The notes beneath the pieces were generated by a model, which was not told the origin of the DNA, ran no database searches, and saw only the letters and a list, made by a program, of their open reading frames with translations. Below, piece by piece: positions 5,913 through 7,036 of a DNA stretch of 7,036 nt. Position numbers and translations under genes: made by a program. The stretch's first letter is position 1, and the number at the start of each line of letters is the position of its first letter. Source of the DNA: Planctomycetales bacterium (lineage in GTDB: Bacteria; Planctomycetota; Phycisphaerae; SM23-33); the NCBI GenBank assembly GCA_030642005.1, contig DAOWOP010000142.1, positions 1 to 7,036 of the forward strand, given 5' to 3'.

Positions 5913-6734
5913 GTGGCTGGGAATATATTAGACCGAATCGTCGAAACCAAGCGGAAAGAAATCGCCCGCCTCAAACGCGCCCGCCCAGCCGAGCAGGTCC
6001 GCGCCGATATTGCCGACGCGCCGGCTGTGAGAAACTTCTTCACCGCCTGCACCGGCAAGCCCGACAAACTCCTCAACGTCATCGCCGAGGTCAAGAAGGC
6101 CTCGCCGTCGGCAGGGGTGATTTGTCCCGATTTCGACCCTGCCGCAATTGCGACAAGATACGCCGACGCCGGCGCTGACGCAATCAGCGTCCTGACGGAT
6201 GAGGCATATTTCGGCGGGTCGCTGGACGACCTCCGCGCCGTCCGCCGCGCCGTCGGCCTGCCCGTCCTGCGAAAGGATTTCATCATCGACCCGTACCAGG
6301 TTCTGCAAAGCCGCGCCGCCGGAGCCGATGCGATACTCCTGATCGCCGAATGTCTCACGTCCGGCGAACTGACCGACCTGATGATCCTGGCCGCCTCGCT
6401 GAAACTCACCTGCCTGGTGGAAGTCCACGGGGCAGACAACCTCATGCGTATCCGGTCGATGATCGGCTTCCCGCACACAGCCTACAGCCTGCTCGGAATA
6501 AACAATCGCGACCTGGCGACGTTCGAGACGGACATTGCCACGACTGTCCGCCTGGCCGAACTCGCGATCGACCTGCGAACGCTCGTGAGCGAATCGGGCA
6601 TAAAGACGCGAGCCGACACGGAGCGGTTGGCCGACGCCGGCGTCAATACCGTCCTGATAGGACAGACGCTCATGCAGGCGGAAAACATCGCCGCGAAGAT
6701 GGACGAACTGTTCGCGCCGATCCAACCATCGTGA
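5913..6734 (+). CDS. trpC: Indole-3-glycerol phosphate synthase
   Basis: This is a 273-residue cytosolic (beta/alpha)8-barrel enzyme. It closes the ring of 1-(2-carboxyphenylamino)-1-deoxyribulose 5-phosphate with loss of CO2 and water, to give indole-3-glycerol phosphate in tryptophan synthesis. Catalytic residues can be placed by family motifs: Glu59 and Lys61 in IAEVKKASPS, Lys121 in LRKDFIID, Glu170 in LVEVH, Asn197 in GINNRDL, and Glu227/Ser228 in SESGI. The phosphate site near LIGQTLM (248-254) is present. The length is typical for a stand-alone enzyme. The start is GTG; an in-frame TAA lies two codons earlier, and the N-terminal ILDRIVETKRKEIA matches the usual family opening, so no longer start is possible. 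No other trp gene is in the window, so it is not in a visible trp operon. It is divergent from the protease gene with only 20 bp between start codons. Confidence 0.97.
   Translation: MAGNILDRIVETKRKEIARLKRARPAEQVRADIADAPAVRNFFTACTGKPDKLLNVIAEVKKASPSAGVICPDFDPAAIATRYADAGADAISVLTDEAYFGGSLDDLRAVRRAVGLPVLRKDFIIDPYQVLQSRAAGADAILLIAECLTSGELTDLMILAASLKLTCLVEVHGADNLMRIRSMIGFPHTAYSLLGINNRDLATFETDIATTVRLAELAIDLRTLVSESGIKTRADTERLADAGVNTVLIGQTLMQAENIAAKMDELFAPIQPS
5925..5930 (-). promoter_or_regulatory. Weak candidate -10 box for the CPBP protease gene
   Basis: TAATAT on the minus strand lies within the first codons of trpC and would give a leader of about 25 bases containing GAAAGG. No convincing -35 box is seen at 16-18 bases. 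The 20-bp gap between the start codons forces the protease promoter to lie at least partly inside trpC. Confidence 0.25.
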
Positions 6735-6763
6735 ACGCCGCACCGGCCCGAAGGACCACGTTG

Positions 6764-6873
6764 CGGAACAATACGGAACGAAACGGAACGATTCGGAACA
6801 ATTCGGAAAGATTCGGAAAGATTCGGAAAGAATGGGAAAGATTGGGAAAGTTTAGGAAAGTTTGGGAAAGTTT
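6764..6873 (+). repeat. Eleven-copy 10-bp degenerate tandem repeat
   Basis: Eleven units of exactly ten bases run without a phase change. Units 1-4 are of the CGGAACAATT type, units 5-7 CGGAAAGATT, and units 8-11 GGGAAAGTTT (one AGGAAAGTTT). Variants are ordered along the array, as expected for stepwise expansion. The unit length is not a multiple of three, so the array cannot encode a simple repeated peptide. Short A and T runs recur once per helical turn, so the DNA could be intrinsically curved. One strand is strongly purine-rich. Confidence 0.92.
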
Positions 6874-6974
6874 TAAAAACACGCAACTCTTTGGTCGCCA
6901 AGCACTTACGTATTTTACCCCCGAAAATCACCTCGTTTTTAAATTTTCCGCCTTGCCTATCTTGCCTAAATTGT

Positions 6975-7000
6975 GCGGCTTGCCGTTCGGCGATGTTCGA
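6975..7000 (+). repeat. Half copy of the hypF palindromic element
   Basis: The 26 bases match one arm of the hypF palindrome plus three flanking bases (reverse complement of 1978-2003) at 25 of 26 positions; the single difference is C to A at 6993. The partner arm is absent, so this is a single arm. It shows that the arm is a dispersed repeat unit of its own. The copy lies in non-coding DNA. Confidence 0.85.
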
Positions 7001-7036
7001 ACGCACAGTAAATCGGTCAATTGGTTGACTGGTTGA

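Larger units (their letters stand above)
6735..7036. other. Non-coding region downstream of trpC
   Basis: I find no convincing gene in these 302 bases. Open frames crossing it are continuations of shadow frames of trpC and have low-complexity or repeat-derived composition. Just after the trpC stop, CCGCA and TGCGG arms (6749-6753 and 6762-6766) can pair, but no T tract follows, so an intrinsic terminator is not supported. The rest holds the 10-bp tandem array, an AT-richer stretch (about 6870-6950) with homopolymer runs, a short direct repeat of CTTGCCTA (around 6952-6968), a half copy of the hypF palindrome, and a TTGGTTGA/CTGGTTGA pair at the right edge. TTGACT at 7025-7030 could be a -35 box for a gene outside the window. 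Confidence 0.6.

Noticed and set aside
4871..6478. Long open frame of 535 codons on the minus strand
   Set aside because: It is out of frame with the clear CPBP protease and antisense to trpC, has Arg/Ser-rich low-quality composition, and shows no family motif. It is a shadow of GC-rich coding DNA.
6749..6766. Intrinsic terminator after trpC
   Set aside because: A CCGCA/TGCGG pairing exists, but no T tract follows and the inner stem is weak.
6764..6873. CRISPR array
   Set aside because: The units are contiguous 10-mers without spacers.
6482..7006. Minus-strand frame crossing the tandem repeat and trpC
   Set aside because: It is composed of the translated 10-bp repeat (F/P/S-rich), the half palindrome and antisense trpC. 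There is no independent support.
7013..7036. Start of a tandem repeat or attachment site at the right edge (TTGGTTGA, CTGGTTGA)
   Set aside because: Only two short imperfect units are visible before the window ends, which is too little to call.

Overview
The window is GC-rich bacterial DNA with genes on both strands and short intergenic gaps. The organism is probably an anaerobe or facultative anaerobe that makes a [NiFe] hydrogenase, because most of the left half is a hydrogenase-maturation (hyp) operon. The style of the membrane proteins and of the palindromic intergenic repeats reminds me of Planctomycetota (Phycisphaerae-like). That is a weak impression and cannot be settled from the sequence alone.

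Layout. Bases 1-3874, minus strand: a tightly coupled operon in the order hypF, hypC, hypD, hypE. hypE runs off the left edge and only its first 23 codons are present. Adjacent genes overlap by 1 to 4 bases (TAATG, ATGA, ATGA). HypF makes the cyanide ligand precursor and passes it to HypE. HypC and HypD assemble the Fe(CN)2CO unit that goes into the hydrogenase large subunit. Two palindromic elements lie in frame inside this operon. One is a perfect 46-bp palindrome in hypF. The other is a 68-bp inverted repeat that makes up almost the whole C-terminal tail of HypC.

Bases 3964-4758, plus strand: a divergently transcribed single-pass membrane-anchored protein of unknown function. Bases 4784-4985, plus strand: a compact independent transcription unit. 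It has a near-consensus sigma-70 promoter, a structured RNA of about 165 nt, a 25-codon reading frame with a Shine-Dalgarno sequence, and a strong intrinsic terminator starting two bases after the stop codon. It could be a small RNA, a small-protein gene, or both. It is the least explained part of the window.

Bases 4999-5892, minus strand: a CPBP-family (Abi/CAAX-type) intramembrane metalloprotease. Bases 5913-6734, plus strand: trpC, indole-3-glycerol phosphate synthase, starting at GTG only 20 bp from the divergent protease start. Bases 6735-7036 hold no convincing gene. They contain eleven 10-bp degenerate tandem repeats, an AT-richer stretch, and a half copy of the palindrome found inside hypF.

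The two longer plus-strand genes each have an exact TTGACA box 35-36 bases upstream of the start codon, so their mRNAs may be leaderless.
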